From the NCBI RefSeq assembly GCF_000208865.1, contig NC_018390.1:200798-264797 (forward strand): a stretch of 64,000 nt of DNA, written 5' to 3'. Under the pieces are notes generated by a model, which made no database searches, was not told where the DNA came from, and was given only the letters and a program-made list of their open reading frames with translations. Positions within the stretch are counted from its first letter, which is position 1, and each line of letters starts with the position of its first letter. The DNA comes from Neospora caninum Liverpool (taxonomy: Eukaryota > Apicomplexa > Conoidasida > Eucoccidiorida > Sarcocystidae). Positions 1 through 12,716 of the stretch are shown here, one piece after another. Made by a program: the position numbers and the translations under genes.

Positions 1-2
1 CC

Positions 3-173
3 GCGGCAGGAAACGAACCGTATCGACTTGGTTTCGATACCATTAGGGTCGACCTCAATGGCATCACGCCCAGCCCTCAGCTGTACAATTTTACTAAATT
101 TTTAAATGAAAATTTTAATGTACTAGGTAAAATACAACTAAAAGAGACACCCCGCTTAGAAGTATCTCCCTAA
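3..173 (+). CDS. C-terminal end of an AT-rich reading frame, function unknown (left edge)
   Basis: From the left edge a frame runs open for 56 codons to TAA at 171-173. The translation looks protein-like: it contains [20 protein letters not shown] and ends with [11 protein letters not shown]. The second half uses A/T-ending codons almost only (AAT, TTT, AAA, TTA, ATA), quite unlike the GC-rich exons elsewhere in the window. I do not recognise the family. It could be the last exon of a gene to the left, an inserted foreign or organellar fragment, or chance. Its last bases overlap the stop of the putative minus-strand exon that follows, so at least one of the two is probably wrong. Confidence 0.3.
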   Translation, partial: AAGNEPYRLGFDTIRVDLNGITPSPQLYNFTKFLNENFNVLGKIQLKETPRLEVSP

Positions 174-385
174 ACGCGCCAGCTTCAGCTTCGCCCTGTG
201 CACTCTATCGGCGCCCACAGTCGCAAACCGTACAAACCTACATTCCTCTGCGTTCCCTCTTTCCCGTGCGCAAAATGTGCTTTTCTCTGACTCACCTTTC
301 AAGCACTCGTCGTAGATGCGCTCCAGCGCCTGCTGATCCGGCATGGGCGACGGCTTCGGGCACGCTTTGAAACTGGACGGCTCTG
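157..385 (-). CDS. possible last two exons of an unknown minus-strand gene
   Basis: On the minus strand an exon at about 385-294 follows a good acceptor (tttctttcag) and ends at a gtgagt donor. A second exon runs from about 247 to a TAA near 157. Phases match, giving a short C-terminus with [11 protein letters not shown] joined to [21 protein letters not shown] find no family match. No upstream exons are visible, because the next 500 bases are (TA)n repeat and then a plus-strand gene. Treat as a weak prediction. Confidence 0.22.
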
Positions 386-619
386 AAAGAAACCACACCG
401 GCAGACCACGAGCATTCGAGGCAATCTGAAATATGCATATATATACATATATATGCATATATCGTGATATACATAGAGGCAAACAGAAGAACATACACAC
501 ATGCCGATCTACCGGTAAAAATGTACATATGTATATATATGGAGAGAGAAAGATGCATTTGCCGATATCCAAATCGATACAAACTCCACGGAGACAGAAA
601 TGCCTCAAAGCACCTAAAT

Positions 620-869
<250 letters not shown>

Positions 870-903
870 CTGTGCGTCGATTTGTTGGGCGATTGTTCTT
901 CAG

Positions 904-1820
904 CTACGACAATCTTGAGGCACAGCTGCAGAGAGTCCTGCACGAAAAGAGCACTTACGTCCACATGCTCGACGCCTCGCGGAGGAAGGTCGAGCAAACC
1001 AGCACGGAGGCGCACCAGCTACGGCACGACAAGCGAGAGTTGAATGTTCATCTGCAAGGTAACGGCGCTTCGCTTCATTAAAGCAACAGCGATATCTTTG
1101 CGTACATTCATAAATATATAGGTATATACATGTACATTTATGTGCATAAACAGTGGTCTACATGTAGATGCATTTTGCCTACGTCTATTTGCGTCGTTCT
1201 GCATTCTTGAACATTTGGAGCTGCTGCGAGTTTAAGCGGAAAACAACAAGGTAAACAAGACTCACATAGGAACAGACACAGATTGATAAAGAGCGGTAGG
1301 GCCATGCATGTACACACATACGCACACACATACATACAAGTACATACTTGTATTTATTTGCATTGTTGATGCGAAAGGTATGAGGGGGTTGGTGGCTAGA
1401 GCGTTTCCGTTTCGATAAACGTTTCCCTGCTTTCCCTCTTATCGGTCTGATAACGACTCCACGTGCATCTTGTGCTGTCTTAGATTTAACGAGGCGGTTG
1501 GAGGCGCTCAAGAAAATTTCGATTTCTGCGTCTTCGGGCGGAGATGCAGAGCAGGTGAGGTAGAATCTCGTGGCTCTGCGCGTCTCGGTTTTTGCCTTTT
1601 TTGAGCATTTCCACACTTACACACGCCGCGCCCGTCACCCAGCTGTTGGACGATTTGCACACAGGTGTTTCCGCGTTCCAAAATTCCCCCCACGTCGCGC
1701 TTCCTCGCGTTTCTATGGGAATCCCAAGCGATGCAGGCATCTCTCTCCTCTCGATGCATGTGAAGAGTAAATGTGTGTAGTGGTAGTTATATATATATAT
1801 ATATATATATATATGTAAGT

Positions 1821-1855
<35 letters not shown>

Positions 1856-1875
1856 GGCACACATATATATGTATG

Positions 1876-1913
<38 letters not shown>

Positions 1914-2270
1914 TATAGTTATTTGCAGATGTGAGGTTCTTCGCTTCGTCATTGCTAATCTTTTTCCGTGTTTGCCTTTTGCAGATTCAAATTCTGAGAA
2001 ACATCATTCGGAAACAGGAGATGGAGCTCATGGATGTTCGCCTTGCCAGTGCGTGCAAGCAAGTTGCCAAACAAGAACAGGACAGTAAGAACCTCAGAGA
2101 AAACCGACTGCTCGTTGTCTTTGCAGATCAAGCCATCTCTGAACATTCCTATGTCTGTGTATCTCGTTCGTATCAGGAGCCTTGTATATAGACCTAACTC
2201 TTTCTCTAGACACCAGTCTGCCTTCAAGCATCGAGTTCGCTGCGTCTCTCTACCTCTTTGCCTTGCTATT

Positions 2271-2311
<41 letters not shown>

Positions 2312-3148
2312 TCCTAAGTGTATGTATGTATGTATGCATGTATGTATGTATGTATGTATGTATGCATACATATATGCACATATCTCTATCCACGTCTGGC
2401 TCTCGCTCTATATATGTGTATGCCTCTGTTTTCGTTTTGTGTGTTTTCGTTTAGTTAGCGCATGCTCTTTGTTTTCGCTTGCCTCTTCGTCCATACTGCC
2501 CATTGCCTCCCCTCTCTTGTCTCTGCTTCCTTTTCCGCAGTTTTGGACACGTTGCGCGACTTGGGGCGATCAGAGCTCGGGCCGCTGTCTTCAGGGCTCT
2601 CTCGCGTTTCTTCGCTCGCTCAGGAGTTGCGTCGCGACTTCGAGTCTCTCTCCTCAGCCCCAGGCATCTCCTCGCAGGCTTCCAAGTTCAGCATTATGCG
2701 TCCAAGTTCCCTCCAGCAAAAAGTCCTCAACAACGAAACGCTCCAAATGCAAATCGAAGAGGCCGAAGCAGACGCACTCGACATCGGACCCGAAGCTGGC
2801 GTTCAACTGCTCGACGAATACAGGTCATATACATACGTGTTTATATACTCTTGACATGTGCTTACGTATATACTCGTTTGTATACATTTGCATCGGCATG
2901 TGTATCTGCCTCTCTCTATACAGATATATACTTCGGAATATCCTGAATCTGTATATATGCAAATCTAGCTCTTTCTATGCATATTGCCTAAGAGACAGGG
3001 TTTTGCATGCGCATCGTAGGACTGCTTCTGTAGAAAGAATGTTGTGGAGCACAGAACACCTCTGCGGCTTTGGAGATAACCGCGAATATAAAGTTTTGTT
3101 TCCTTTGTTAGATGTATATATATATATATATATATTTATGTTTATATA

Positions 3149-3186
<38 letters not shown>

Positions 3187-3783
3187 GATGGATGAGTCGA
3201 GATGTGAACGTTGTGTTGTTTAGGCGTTTGCAAACGGCGGTATTGTTGCATGCATTTCAAGTTCCGATTTGGAATCCGAGCGCGCCTCCCGAAGAAAATC
3301 GCACAAAGCTGAGGCGCTACCGCAACGAACACGACGCTCTCCAGCTCCAAATGATGTCACTCACGAAGCGGATAGATCGCCTCTTCTCGCGACTGTACGT
3401 CTCCTATTTTGAAAGCGTCTCTGTACGCGTTTTCTAGTGAATACGTCTCTTCCGACCTTCATGCCAAACTCCGTTTCAGTCGTTCTGCCGATGGATGTGG
3501 AGAGCGGAGTGCCCGTCGAAACAGGAAGAATGCGTTTTGTACGCATGCGTCGCTCTTTTGAGACGGCGTTCTACGTCAGCACCTGGACACGGAGAGCGAA
3601 CGATCGATGAATCAGACAATCGACAGTCTACATCTCTCCCTTCGTCTGTCTCGCTATCTCTATGTCTCTTCATACATATATATATACGCGTACACTGACT
3701 GACATTGGATACTGATGCCTCTCTCTCTCTGTATATATATATATATATATACGCGTATACTGACTGACATTGGATACTGATGC

Positions 3784-3828
<45 letters not shown>

Positions 3829-3860
3829 CGCGTATACTGACTGACATTGGATACTGATGC

Positions 3861-3899
<39 letters not shown>

Positions 3900-3931
3900 C
3901 GCGTATACTGACTGACATTGTTTACTGACGC

Positions 3932-3976
<45 letters not shown>

Positions 3977-5021
3977 CGTAGAGGGATTGGGTGTGCGGCT
4001 TCAAATCGCGATTGTGTTTCCTGTGTTCCCAGAGGAGGCGGAATCAGCGGCGGGTTCGGCGAGCATGCAAACCTAAGCTCTTCGCGCTACATTCGGCAGT
4101 TCACGGCTCTAGCAAACGCCGTCTCGCCTGCATCGTGTGTTGCTCCAGAGATGTTCTCCGAACTCAAGTCTTCTCTACCCTCACCGGTGAGTGTTCACTG
4201 CGCAGTCTGGTGTATATACGTGGTTTTGTTCAAGTCACAAAAAAGCGCAGAGACAAGCCTGCCGCCGTCTCGCGTTTTTTCCGCTTTCTTGTGCTTTTCC
4301 CCGACTCCTCAAAATCCCAGCAATTTCCACTCGTTTCGTCTCTCTCGCTGTCCATTTTTCTACTTTTGATCTACAGCTATCTACATCTTTATCTGTCTCT
4401 CTCTATATAAATATAATATATATATATATATATATATATTTATCAAAATCTCTGTATATCTCTATCTGTGTCAATCTGCCTATCTGTCTGGATCTGTCCC
4501 GCTGTCTCTGTGCTTGTCTCTGTGTGTGTGGTCAGGCTCGCCTCGAGAACGCTTCACACGCCACTGGAGCCTCTTTGGCGAAGACGCCCGAGAAAGGGAG
4601 AACAGCGGGGAAGAAAGGGAAGACGACAGGAGAGAAAGGAGGAAAGGCAGGAGAGGAAGGAGCGGAGACGGAGGGAGACGAGAAAGGCGCGGAAAACGAG
4701 GTCGAGGCGAACGCCGGCGAGAGACCTCTTCAAGTGGTTCGCGCAGTCGCTTCCCTGGCGCTCGCAAAGACGCCCGTTATGCGCCTGACTGTGCCCGGAG
4801 GGCCTTTTTGGCGCAGTGCATGCGCGTCTCCGGCGTCTAGCGCGCTTGCAAGTCTGCCTCCCAGTGCAGAATCCAAGGGGCCAACGGGAACAGCCAAGAA
4901 CGGAGTCGACGGAGAAACGCGGGGCAGTGCGAAGAGCGCGTACCGGCCGAACGTTGTGCAGAAACTGGTTGTCACTGAGGAGCAACTCGCGACTCTCTAC
5001 AAGAAGATCGCTGGTTTATAA
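904..5021 (+). CDS. coiled-coil protein, C-terminal seven exons (5' part not resolved)
   Basis: Seven exons join in phase: 904-1058, 1484-1554, 1985-2084, 2541-2823, 3224-3394, 4033-4186 and 4536-5021 (TAA). The first visible exon begins in phase 2 after a cag acceptor, so the 5' end is missing; it may lie beyond the TA array or the left edge. The translation is strongly helical: heptad-like stretches such as [32 protein letters not shown] and [20 protein letters not shown], then a Gly/Ser linker, a Lys/Glu/Gly-rich low-complexity stretch (coded at 4560-4740) and a short helical end, [16 protein letters not shown]. The layout (coiled coil with a LxxFQVPxWN-like segment) is loosely like structural or nucleoporin coiled-coil subunits, but I cannot assign a family. 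Introns hold TA, TGTA and CT repeats. Confidence 0.7.
2315..2368. repeat. (TGTA)n microsatellite in an intron
   Basis: Tetranucleotide TGTA/ATGT array directly after a (TA)n run at 2275-2308, inside the intron between the exons ending at 2084 and starting at 2541. Confidence 0.9.
3670..3976. repeat. minisatellite: 4-5 copies of a 60-75 bp compound unit
   Basis: Each unit is a (TA)n run, then ACGCGTATACTGACTGACAT, then TGGATACTGATGC, then a (CT)n run. The core recurs at about 3687, 3751, 3828 and 3900; the last copy has diverged (TTTACTGACGC). Copies differ mainly in TA and CT run length. It is intronic in the coiled-coil gene, between exons 3224-3394 and 4033-4186. Confidence 0.9.
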
Positions 5022-5336
5022 CACGAAAAACAGGAGAGGAAAAAAAGGGAAAGAGAAACCGACACAGTAGATTGGGGAGAGAGACAGCGAGGTGCGGGAG
5101 GCTAAGAGGAAAAGGACGACGTGAGTTCAGGTTTTTCATCTTTGTCCGCCGTCTGGAAAGGCTTTCCTCGACTCCTCTCTTCGACACAGCGCCCTCGTAG
5201 ACCCTCTGTGTATGTAGGTGAAAAGGGAGAGAAACACACACACACGCTTTTCCTTAAGGTGTGAATGCATGCACTTTTCGTTCTCTGTCAGTGACCTCGT
5301 TGAAATCGACGTACACAGATACACATACTTATACAC

Positions 5337-5373
<37 letters not shown>

Positions 5374-6393
5374 ATGAACGTATATATATATATATATATA
5401 GGATGATTATATATATACATTATTACAAGCCCTGAGAGATTTGATATACATATATATAAATATATGTTCCTATACGTATGTGGACATGTGTTAGTTTAGG
5501 AAGTACGGTTTTTTGTGCTTGGGAGGACTCCTGTTGATTTGAGTTTGGGCGAGTCTCGCATGAACTGCATGCACTGAATTCCGAAACTTTTTTGTCAAAA
5601 ACTGAAAAAACGCTACAGGTTTCCGCCTCTGGAGACGAAATTTTGTGTCGGAGCTTCGCGTTCGGCCGAGTCTTCTTCCTTCCCCTACCTCGGGCACTTT
5701 CCCCTATCTCTTCGCCCCACGCGTTTTTCCCTTCCCACAAGTGTCCTCGCTCCCACTCTGGAGGCAACACCGTGTCTCTCTCTGCAAGCCTGAAAAAAGT
5801 TCACTCACGCTCTGTGCATGCGCAAAGCAGCTTATTCGCACTCCTCTATTCAAATTGGACAAAAAAGAAGAGAGCGATCCACGCACGAATGTATATGCAG
5901 ATCATATCCATGCATGCAATTTCCGAGAGACACATGTGCAAGGAGTACTCGTCGACTGACGCGACATGTACAGGCAGAGAGAGCGAGGAAGAAGACGTCG
6001 TTACGTAGAATGCCGTAAAAATATAAACGCACATTTCTACATGTTACGGGACACCGGAAAACACGTCGTGCTCGTCGCTGCCGATCCCTCTTTTCTCCAT
6101 GAGAGGATTGCTTTCTTGCAACCGAGAACAGGCTCAGTTTTCGCCCTTCGCAGGCTCCGCATCCGGATATCTCTTATTCTTCCCCAAGCCCACGTTTCCT
6201 TCTGTCTTCCTTTCTCTTCTGTGCCACGAGGGACGGATGGCCCGCACGGAGAGAGAAAAGGGAAAGCATTCAAGAGAATCACGACGCGCTCAAGAGACGA
6301 CGCAGCGAATGGACCTGAGCAGGAAAAAACAAAAAAAGCTGTTTCTCTCAATTGCGTAGGGCCAAGACGTCCATCTCACCTCACGCCCACAAA

Positions 6394-6436
<43 letters not shown>

Positions 6437-6802
6437 CAAGACAGATCTGGAGATAGAGGATAGACAGGGGGGAAAGAAACGGTCACGAAACTCCGAAACG
6501 TATCTATTGAGAGCAGTAGCAACCAAGTGCTTGATATACATATATATATATATATTGAACGGAATTATACTCGTATATGGTTGTGTCTGTATTTGTCTTT
6601 CGGTGGCGGTGCTTTCAAAACGTTTGTCCGTCAAGAGGCCTGTGTGTCTTCTCGAAATCCCTGGGCGTTCTTCTTTCTGCAAAAAATTTCTCCTGTCTCC
6701 GTCTTTCTGCGGGTCCCAGCTATGCTCTCTTTTTTCTCTTTTTCCGCGTTTTCTGTCTTGTTCTGCTCCTTTTGCATGTCGTCCTCTCCCCCCCCCTCTG
6801 CT
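5022..6802. other. intergenic region between convergent genes
   Basis: About 1.8 kb between the stop of the plus-strand coiled-coil gene and the stop of the minus-strand gene ending at 6803; both 3' UTRs must lie here. It has TA arrays at about 5338-5370, 5382-5400, 6396-6434 and 6537-6555. No splice-supported exon was seen. Short open frames on both strands look like chance in GC-mixed sequence. Confidence 0.7.
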
Positions 6803-9800
6803 TCATGTTCTACGCAGTGTTTCGTGGCACGTCCCGAGGTTTTCGCGTACGGCGTTCTCCGGGAGGATTCGCGCGCGAAGCACGTTCTTGAGGAAGGCCT
6901 CCCCCGCCCGGATGAAGACGTTTTCGTTCTCGCTCTTTTCTTCGAGGCCGTTCTCGGCGAAGAGCGCCACGCCACACGGAGACGCACATAGAAGTTCCGC
7001 CTGCTGCGCCGTCGGGTTCCGCGTGTAGGTTGCGCAAAAGACTAGCATTTCCATCACAGCCCGTGCGGCAGCGAGGACGAGGCGTTCCTCCGCTTTGTCT
7101 TGGACGGGGGGAAAAACGCCAGGCGACGTGGGTCGCGGGACACACGAGGCAGCGAAACTCTGAGCGTTCGGGCTGTCTTTGCGCGCGCTGGTGGAGGCCG
7201 GATTTCTGCGGCAGAACGCGCCTCCCGAATCGTCCGGGCAAGAAGCGTCGAGCGGCGCCTGGGGGCGAAGCGCGTTGCGCACAAGTTCGAGGAGGACCGC
7301 GAAAACGACGGGAAGCGGAACTGCGGCGGTTCTGTCGCCGACGCAGTGGCGCAAGAGCGCCGGGAAGGTTCCGGTATACAGACATCCGAGGAGGAGCGCA
7401 CGCAGGAACGCGGGCCAGGTCTCGTGCCCTGCCTTTTGCCTCTGCGTTGTGTGTGCGCTTTGTCCCGCGGTTTGCTCCTTCGCTCCCTCGACCGCCACAG
7501 ACAAGGCGTTTCCGGAAAAGACGGGGCTGCCCCACAACGAAGAGAGACATGAGAGGACGGTCCTCGCCGTCGCCATCGCGGGGACACGGAGCGCCAGGAG
7601 GAGCGAGAGGGTTGCAGCCTGCCGCAGGTTTGCGTCGCGCACCGCCTCGGCTGCGCTCGTGGAGAGACGCGCCCCAGAGAACGCCGCAAAGGGCGACGGC
7701 AGAAGGGAGTCTCCTGCGACGCTGGCGGCGGAGACGGGCGAGAGGAAGAAGAGAGAAGAGACGGCGGGGAGGTGAGGGACAGCGACGAGGGGGAAGAAGC
7801 TCGGCGCAGCCGACAGAGACAACAGAGACTGCTCGGAGTCGAGGACAGAGAGGAGAGACAGAAGAATTCCCTTGAGGTGCGACAGCGCGCGAACGCGACA
7901 CACACGCACCAGTTCGGTAAAAGAGACAGGCCTCTCGGAGACATGCTTGTGGGTAGCGACAAGAGAAGAGCGACAAGGCGCTTCGTCGGCGGGGGCGTGC
8001 GGCGTCGGAGAGAACGAAACGAACAGGGCGCCCTGTAGGTCAAAGAAAACGGGAATCGGAAAACACTTCGAAACGGCGAGAGACAGGGAATGCCTTACAG
8101 GAGCGCGACGTCGGGACAAACTGCGAGGAAAGAGAAGAAGGTCTTTCAAGGCAAACTCGCAAAGACTCCCTCGACAGGGAACTCCCGAGACCGACGGGGG
8201 GAACTCGCAACACAGAAACACAGCGGCCACGGGAAGCCTATTGCTTAGAACACTCTGAAGGCTTCAGACACGAGACAAAGAGGTGAGATGATGCGGTGGC
8301 GGCGAGACACAGAAGGAGTGCGCAAAAAAGAGCGCAGGAAAAAGCGAGAGAAGCGAGAAGCTCTCGGAGAGGAGACAGGCCGCTGTTTCGGAGAGGAGAC
8401 AGGCCGCTGTTTCGGAGAGGAGACAGGCCGCTGTTTCGGAGAGGAGAAGGCCGCTGTTTCGGAGAGGAGAAGCGGAGACAAAAAAGAAACCGTGAATTCT
8501 CTTACGAGCTGGGCGAGGGCAGAAAGGGTGTTGGGGAAGGCGCCAAGGGACTTTGTTCGCCGAGACGCTCCGCTTCCTTCGGGGTAGACAGATCGCGCGA
8601 AACGGCCGCTTGCACGTTCACACATCTCTGCTTCCGTTTCGTTCTCAAGGCGCGAGAGAAGAACGTGAAGCCTGACAACATCTCTGCCGTGCAGTAAGGA
8701 CCTCGCGTCCTCCTCTTCCTTGTCTGCGCGTTCTTCTCGCCTTTTTCCAGCGTCTTTTGTGTCCTTTTGCGCCTCTTCCGCGTCGCGGTGTCGGGGCTTG
8801 AACTCCGCCCGCAGGTGGTGAGACGCGGGGAGGCGCTGAGAGGCCGACGAGAGTGAGAAGACAGGCGTTCTGCGCTGCGTGGGCTCCTTGGGCAGGAGAA
8901 ACGGTGACGCCGCCAGCAAGTCGGCGAGGACGCTGCATCGGACAGCCCGCCGGAGTCTAGCGAAGAAAGAGCAGGGGGGAAGGATACCACGCGGAGACAA
9001 AAGGTGAACAAAAGGGGGGAAATGGAGAGACGGGGGTGAAGAGAAAAAGGAGACACAAGATGAAGCAAACGGGGAAAAGACGCGGAAGGCGAGAAACGGA
9101 GTGCGACGGGAGGTCACCGGCGAAGACAGAAAAGACTCAGAGAAGCGGAGGCAGACGCGCACAGCCTTTGAGGAGGAATGAAAACAAAAAGAGAGGGAGA
9201 CGCGAAAGAAAAGGATGGCGAGAGGAGACCATTCGCGAAAGGGAAGAAGGCCAACTGAAAGGCACAGGTGAAAACCACAGAGCGTCATATCACGGCCAGA
9301 CGGCAACCCCGCTTTTGAGGAGCGCGTCAGCGAGAACGTCTTGCTCAAATCGGTTTCTTCCGATTTGACCGGAGCCGACCGTCTTCGCCCTCTTTCCGCT
9401 TTCCCCCTGCGCCAAGGCAGGGGAGACTCCTGGACTGACGCGTTTCCAAAATCCCGGAGAGAACGAGACAGAGAGCGACAGACACGCGATGGCTAACTCT
9501 CGATCCGTAGGCCCGGACGCGAGAGGGACAGGAAGGGGAAGGTCGTCTTCGCCTCTGTGCATTTCCACAGAAACGAAATCTTGTTGTCATGGCGCCGTGC
9601 CGGGCGGATCGCACACTTACTGCGCATTGGCGAGCAGGCTCTCCACGGTTCTCTCGTTCTTTTCCCACAAACTTCTTCCCGTCTTCTCGGCCGCAACGCC
9701 CGCCTTTTTCACAGCCAGCGTGCGAAGGCCTTGAAGTCGTCGCACAGAGGCACACGAACGAACAGAAGAGGAAAGAGAAGAGGAAAGCGAGGAGGGCGAA

Positions 9801-9925
9801 GACACAGGCGATGCGGAAGCAGAGGGAGAGGACGGAGAAGAAGCGGACGGTCGCGAAGGAGAAGAAAGAGGGCGAAGCGGGGACGGGTCCGAAGACAGGG
9901 GAGAGGAGAGACGAGACAAAGACAT
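6803..9925 (-). CDS. unknown protein, about 822 aa, four exons, helical C-terminal half
   Basis: Minus-strand exons 9925-9621, 9554-9294, 8956-8506 and 8254-6803 join in phase and total exactly 823 codons including TGA at 6803-6805. The ATG at 9925 sits in GGCCATGT; a farther upstream start cannot be excluded. The N-terminus is Ser/Pro-rich low complexity, followed by a basic segment (VRRLQGLRTLAVKKAG) and a charged segment in exon 3. The large last exon is Leu/Ala-rich with repeated amphipathic helices (for example ELVRVCRVRALSHLKGILLS, FAVLLELVRNAL), suggesting a HEAT/ARM-like solenoid; this is inference only. No signal peptide or catalytic motif was recognised. It lies head-to-tail with two other large minus-strand genes; a single longer gene model linking it to its neighbour cannot be ruled out. 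Confidence 0.6.
8365..8475. repeat. 24-bp tandem repeat, about 4 copies, intronic
   Basis: The unit GGAGAGGAGACAGGCCGCTG plus TTTC repeats three times perfectly and then degenerates (copies shortened to GGAGAGGAGAAGGCCGC). It falls in the intron between the exons 8956-8506 and 8254-6803 of the minus-strand gene. Read on the minus strand it would encode SPKQRPVS repeats, but the gtaaga donor at 8505 removes it from the message. Confidence 0.9.
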
Positions 9926-10235
9926 GGCCGAGAGCGGAATGTGTGACGTGGCCAGAGCAACCCTCGACGCCTCGCTGGAGAGAAGAAGGAGGTAGGAGAG
10001 GATAACGTTAACGAGAGGGGGGGAAGAAGAAGGAAACGCGGACGCGGAAGAAACCGAACAACGAGTCGCTCGCCTGCAGACCCAGGAATAAAGATTGATA
10101 GCCTGAGAAAAAAGAGAACAGGCACCCGCGGGCCAACGCGCACGTCATCTTTGCACACACGCAGACGCACTCGCTCTCCACAAACACAGATTCCGACACC
10201 GACGTGCACATACCTGTAAATATGTGTGTGTGCAT

Positions 10236-10293
<58 letters not shown>

Positions 10294-10591
10294 ATATACA
10301 TATATACATATATATATACATATATACAGGTACACGGAACAGCCTTCGATTCTTCCTTTCTGTGTCCAAGGGGCGTGAACACCGACCAGCTCCTACATAT
10401 GCACACGCACCGTTAAGGACGTGCACAATCACACATCCATGTGTGTACTTGTAATTAGACACCTAGAGACATATAAACAGATAGACGCCTACATTTGTAA
10501 GGTGGTCCATGGAGTGCGTATATAAACACATGTAGAGGACACGAAAGGCTCAGGGAACGGAAGCCACGGGTTTGGTTACGCTTCGGAGTGT
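9926..10591. other. intergenic interval with TA/CATA repeats
   Basis: Lies between the start of the 822-aa gene and the stop of the 591-aa gene on the same strand, so it should hold a 3' UTR and a promoter. A (TA/CATA)n array occupies about 10236-10328. No coding exon was recognised. Confidence 0.6.
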
Positions 10592-12484
10592 TAGAGAAAA
10601 TGCAGAAAGCGCGACTGAAAGATGAGACGACCCTGGACGTTCGTTTTCTTGCCTCTCTTCCTTGAGGGAAGAGAGGCACACGTCAGGCGACACCAGCAGC
10701 GTCGGTAGATTTTTCCATCTGGAGGCGCGAAAATGCGCTTGAGTGGAACGACGAATCTAGCCCGTCCCTCGCCCGTTCGTGCTTGGCGCTCCCCTCGCAT
10801 TTCGCTCGCTGTTTCCCTCCTTTCCCCGAGGCTGCTGCACTTCTCGAAGCCCTACCTGCTGGAAGTAGAGGAGCGAATTACAGAGAAGAGCAAGAATCTC
10901 AAAGACGCCTGCCCCCTCTCTCTCTTCTTCCTCTTCTTCTTTCTCTTCCTTCTCTTCTTTCTCTGCTCTCGCTTCCTTCTCTTCCTTCTCTTCTTCTTCC
11001 TCTTCTTCCTCTTCTCTCGGTTGTGTTGGCGTCGCCCCACACGTTCCTAGCTGTCTCCGCCCCAGAAGGCCCCGCCGCGGTAGCGCCCCGAGCAGATGCA
11101 ACGTCGCAGGGAAGAAGAGTCTCTGCGCGTCCCGCAGGAGAGAGACGCGGTCGTCGCTCGCCGCATCGTCTCCGCGGTCTTCCCCGTCGGCGTCGGTCCC
11201 AAACACCACCTCTTTCAGGAGGTCGACGAACTGCAGTCGCGTGCATGCATCCAGAGTCAGATCGCAAGGAGAAACAGGCAACGCGGCGAGAGCGTGCGAC
11301 TCCCGAGAATCCGCACCTTCGCAGGAACGGTCCTCCGAGGGTTCTCTCGACACGTGAACCCGGCCCCGCGCCAGTGCTCGCGGTTCTCGCTTCAAAACAC
11401 TGCAAGCGGCAAGAAGAGGACTGTCCCCCAAGGCCGATGCCTTGCTGCACGCCAGAGACGCAAAGAGATAGCGGAAAACACCCTCGCGACACCCTCGAAG
11501 ATCTTCTTCTGACGGCCGTGCCTCGCCGGCAGTTTCTCGGGGAGTCGGGTCGCCCAAGTGTTTCTTGTGCGCGTCGCGTGGCGGGCTTTCGCGCTTGCGA
11601 GTCGATCGGTTCGTCTTTCGCATCTCGAAAGGCCACGCCAGAAGCCAGAGCGGCTGCAGAAAAGACGGAACTGAACGCAACGCTTCAGCCTCGCCTTCCT
11701 CGTGCGACTCCCGGTCGCCGCTGACGAGGGCGAGAAAGCGCGAGAGGCCGAGCAGGTGGTGCACGGCTGAGGCGAGATCTGCATCGAGGCGCGCGCTTCT
11801 GTCTCGCCTCTCGACGCAGATCTCGCCCCACGGCCGCTTCCCTTTCTCGGCCTGCTCTGCCTCGCCAGTCCGGCTGGAGCTTGCGTGTGCGGCGCCTCGG
11901 GAGTCTCGCCAGCCCGTCCCTCGACCTGTCTCCTTCCGGCTGCTCGACTTCCCCGCGGGGCGACGCGGAGACGCGCGCGAGGCAACTGTCCAGGTGTCTG
12001 AATCTGCCTCGCCCGCGACCAGGCCTTCGGGGCAGGGACTCCGGCTAGCCCACCAGAAGACTGCATGCAGCAGAGCGAGGGCGGAGACCGTGCGTCGAAA
12101 GAAGGCACTCAGTGCAGGCAGAGGAACAACGCCTTCCAGGGCTGCGTCGTCTGCAGCGTTCCTGCGCTGCGTGTCTCCAACAGGCCTCTCGCCTTGAGAT
12201 TCGCCAGCGCCTTGCGCGCACGAGGAAGGAAGCGCCGACGAATCGAGCACAGACCCAGCCGCAGCCTTCGAAGAACCCGGAACAGACGAGGAAGAACGTG
12301 TGGCATGGGAAGAACAAGCGAAAGAGGAAGAGGGAGACCATACAGGCGAAGGGAGAGGGGTCGCAAAGGTAGAAGTCGAGGGAGATGTGGCGGTAGACGA
12401 GTCGGCGAAACTCGGTTGTCGAGGCCAAGAGAGACACGGCGCAGTCGACGAAAGAAGAAGAGGCGCAGAGGAAGCGGAGACCAT
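10592..12484 (-). CDS. unknown protein, about 591 aa, acidic repeat near C-terminus
   Basis: The main exon runs from ATG 12484 (context GACATGG) to a gtaggg donor after 10856; a last exon 10738-10592 follows in phase and ends in TAA. Early residues are Ser/Thr/Pro-rich, then come helical segments (PALSAFFRRTVSALALLHAV, HHLLGLSRFLALVSGD) and, near the end, a run of about 40 Glu/Lys codons followed by FEILALLCNSLLYFQQ. The frame stays open upstream of the ATG to a convincing acceptor (ctgtacag) at about 12553, so the true start may be in an unseen exon. Function unknown; the helix-rich pattern resembles the gene downstream, and the two could be parts of one larger gene. Confidence 0.5.
10651..10677. 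other. perfect 11-bp hairpin with 5-nt loop
   Basis: GCCTCTCTTCC and GGAAGAGAGGC are exact reverse complements separated by TTGAG. It falls in the proposed last exon of the 591-aa minus-strand gene, so it may simply be a structured stretch of mRNA. Confidence 0.85.
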
Positions 12485-12716
12485 GTCAGTGAGGCGAATC
12501 AAACACGCACTCAGAACGGCCTCCAAGCCCCGGAGCAAACAGAGCTGCCTGTACAGACACCCCACAAACACACAAACAGATATATATATATATATATATA
12601 AATATAAATATGTAAACAAAGGAAAAGGGAACCTTTTTCAAGTGTCATCAGACCGTATATCACCGAGAGACGAGTGAGACACGCGTAAACAGATACCCAG
12701 GCGACGCGGAGGAGAT

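Noticed and set aside
904..5021. Assignment of the coiled-coil gene to the Nup54/Nup62 nucleoporin family
   Set aside because: Only general coiled-coil resemblance; no FG repeats or diagnostic motif seen.
7030..7875. 281-codon plus-strand open frame, Arg-rich
   Set aside because: Shadow of the long minus-strand exon 8254-6803; no motif, and the complementary frame has the better protein character and in-phase splicing.
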